A stretch of DNA of 64,000 bases from positions 1,922,001 to 1,986,000 of the forward strand of contig NZ_JBEPOO010000001.1 in NCBI RefSeq assembly GCF_040546815.1, in the 5' to 3' direction. This document shows, in pieces, positions 62,628 through 64,000 of the stretch. Under the pieces are notes generated by a model. The model saw only the letters and a list, made by a program, of their open reading frames with translations. It was not told where the DNA came from and searched no databases. This stretch comes from Devosia sp. 2618. GTDB lineage: Bacteria > Pseudomonadota > Alphaproteobacteria > Rhizobiales > Devosiaceae. A program made the translations under genes and the position numbers. The first letter of the stretch is position 1. The number at the start of each line of letters is the position of its first letter.

Positions 62628-63227
62628 ATGGTTGAGATTCGCCCGTATCGCGCGGACGATCTCGATGCGCTCTATCAGATCTGCCTGCTGAGCGGCGACG
62701 CTGGCCGAGACGCCACGCCGCTCTACAATGATCCAAATTTACTGGGCGCGATCTATTCCGCGCCCTATGGCGTATTGGAGCCGCAACAGGTCTTCGTTGC
62801 GGACGACGAGCTTGGCGTCGCGGGCTATATCGTCGGCACCTTCGACAGCGACGCCTTTTCGACGAAGCTGGAACGCGATTGGTGGCCGCATTTGCGCGAG
62901 CAGTATGCGGCGTCAGATGATGCCGACCTCACCGCTGCCGATCAGCAGCGGCTGACGCAGATCCGCCAGCCGTCGAGCAATCCATCGGCGCTGGTCGCTG
63001 ACTTCCCCGCCCATATCCATATGAACCTGCATGAGCGGCTGCGCGGACAGGGCGTGGGTACGCAATTGCTAAAGCGCTGGATCGCGGACGCCAAGGCCGC
63101 CAACGTGGCTGGCATTCACCTTGGCGCCAATTCTGGCAATACCGGCGGCGTGGCGTTCTGGACGCGGAGTGGCTTTGTGCCGCAAGTGACGATTGGCCGG
63201 ACTGTGTGGTTCGGGATGACGCTTTAG
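62628..63227 (+). CDS. GNAT family N-acetyltransferase
   Basis: A 199-residue acetyltransferase: RPYRADDLDALYQICLLSGDAG at the start and the acetyl-CoA loop RGQGVGTQLLKRW at about 137-149, then GVAFWTRSGF. The central region resembles the acetyltransferase domain linked to O-GlcNAc hydrolases. The acceptor is unknown. Three nt after the SDR. Confidence 0.85.
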   Translation: MVEIRPYRADDLDALYQICLLSGDAGRDATPLYNDPNLLGAIYSAPYGVLEPQQVFVADDELGVAGYIVGTFDSDAFSTKLERDWWPHLREQYAASDDADLTAADQQRLTQIRQPSSNPSALVADFPAHIHMNLHERLRGQGVGTQLLKRWIADAKAANVAGIHLGANSGNTGGVAFWTRSGFVPQVTIGRTVWFGMTL

Positions 63228-63232
63228 GCGCC

Positions 63233-64000
63233 CTATTTCACGCCGAGCTTGCGCAGCCACCAGCGCTTCCAGCGGTGTCGGGCGAAGCGATAGAACAGTT
63301 CATTGGTCATGACGTGGCGGTAGATGCGCCCGAAGGCGACTGATTGCAGAATGCCCGACATGATGCCCCAGGGCTTGGTCTTGCCGGTATAGTGCAGGAT
63401 GGCGGGGTTGAGGCCCTCGTGTGAGTGGCGCGCGTCGATGACGTTCCAGCGCGGATCGAGCGCCAGCCAGTTGTCCTTGAAGACAAGATTGAGCAGGTCC
63501 TGATCGTAGTAGATCCGGGCCATGACGCCGTCTTTGAAATACTGTTCCATGCGCCCGATGATGTCGGCGTCGCGCCATTTGGCGACATCGATCAGCACCA
63601 TGCCTGCATTGAAATAGGGCGTGGCGATATCGAAGATGTCGCGATTGCCGACCAGATCGCGGCCACCGACGATGTAGGGCGCGAAGGTGTCGCGCACCGC
63701 AGCAATGGCAAAGCCTTCCATATCGATGCGGTAGAGCTTGTTGATATCTTCGCGGACCAGCATGTCGCAATCGAGATAGAGGATGCGCTCGACGGAGGGA
63801 CCAACCAGACGGTCGATCATCAGGCGCGCATAGACGATATTGGACAGGCGTTTGTTGACCGGCATGCGGGTCGCGATGTCGACGAAGAGTTCGGACTTGT
63901 CGAGATCGTACCAGACCAGCTTGGCGCCAAACTCGGTTTCGATCTTGGCGAGGTCGGCGCGGTGCTCGTCGGTCAGCGTGCGATGGCAGAGGTGAAAGAC
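63233..64000 (-). CDS. Glycosyltransferase family 8 protein, 5' end beyond window
   Basis: The frame stays open to the right edge, so the N-terminus is missing. GT8 features are seen: KLVWYDLDKSEL, NIVYARLMIDRLVGPSVERILYLDCDMLV with the DxD metal site, and YFNAGMVLIDVAKWR, then DQDLLNLVF and ILHYTGKTKPW. GT8 enzymes transfer galactose or glucose to lipopolysaccharide or glycans. An internal methionine at 63865 is within the fold, not the true start. It is convergent with the GNAT gene. Confidence 0.85.
   Translation of the reverse strand, partial: VFHLCHRTLTDEHRADLAKIETEFGAKLVWYDLDKSELFVDIATRMPVNKRLSNIVYARLMIDRLVGPSVERILYLDCDMLVREDINKLYRIDMEGFAIAAVRDTFAPYIVGGRDLVGNRDIFDIATPYFNAGMVLIDVAKWRDADIIGRMEQYFKDGVMARIYYDQDLLNLVFKDNWLALDPRWNVIDARHSHEGLNPAILHYTGKTKPWGIMSGILQSVAFGRIYRHVMTNELFYRFARHRWKRWWLRKLGVK

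Overview
The window reads as a chromosomal segment of an alphaproteobacterium of the order Hyphomicrobiales, most likely Devosia or a close relative. This is inferred from high GC, the linked lptF-lptG-lptD-surA-pdxA-rsmA run, the gmk/YicC/mltG and fabF-acpP-fabG-fabD runs, FCD-type GntR and sugar-acid catabolic loci, and intergenic palindromic repeats of the kind common in rhizobia. No 16S rRNA is present, so the genus is a guess.

Layout. 1-4.6 kb: a minus-strand sugar-acid locus (periplasmic-binding-like protein without a signal peptide, enolase-superfamily dehydratase, SDR, amidohydrolase/lactonase) followed by a secreted sugar-binding protein cut by the left edge. The two transcription units share a 15-nt operator-like word. 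4.8-12.0 kb: an ABC importer operon (ATPase, metallo-beta-lactamase-fold hydrolase, two permeases, binding protein), a divergent SDR, and a GntR/FCD regulator with an inositol-monophosphatase-family phosphatase. The promoters of the importer and of the regulator share a 12-nt word, so this looks like one regulon that imports and processes a phosphorylated compound. A tRNA-Ser(GCU) follows. 12.4-24.2 kb: accessory genes (outer-membrane barrel, GST, TSUP transporter, stand-alone molybdopterin oxidoreductase, a guanidinium exporter behind a two-hairpin guanidine-II riboswitch, a DHA2 efflux pump with a divergent MarR regulator, a secreted protein followed by a TetR regulator). 24.2-33.7 kb: glycosyltransferase, DEAD-box helicase, ndk, ABC-F protein, DUF4344 putative peptidase, iron-siderophore-type binding protein, YitT, holC.

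From 33.7 kb the window is mostly core genome: pepA, the LPS-export/outer-membrane biogenesis operon (lptF, lptG, lptD, surA) with pdxA and rsmA, an MFS pump, gmk/YicC/mltG, fatty-acid synthesis (fabF, acpP, fabG, fabD), a MASE1-GGDEF diguanylate cyclase, rpsF-rpsR-rplI, dnaB-alr, a SnoaL/HxlR divergent pair, a DUF1697 protein, radA, cvpA-purF, an SDR, a GNAT, and a GT8-type glycosyltransferase cut by the right edge.

Most notable: (i) the guanidine-II riboswitch upstream of the SMR exporter; (ii) the importer/MBL/phosphatase/SDR/GntR cassette, for which I know no assigned substrate; (iii) operator words shared within each catabolic locus; (iv) several families of intergenic inverted repeats with conserved arms; (v) an LptD with a single CxxC and no C-terminal cysteines. 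Coordinates of hairpins and motifs were counted by hand from the sequence; family assignments come from motif recognition without database searches.
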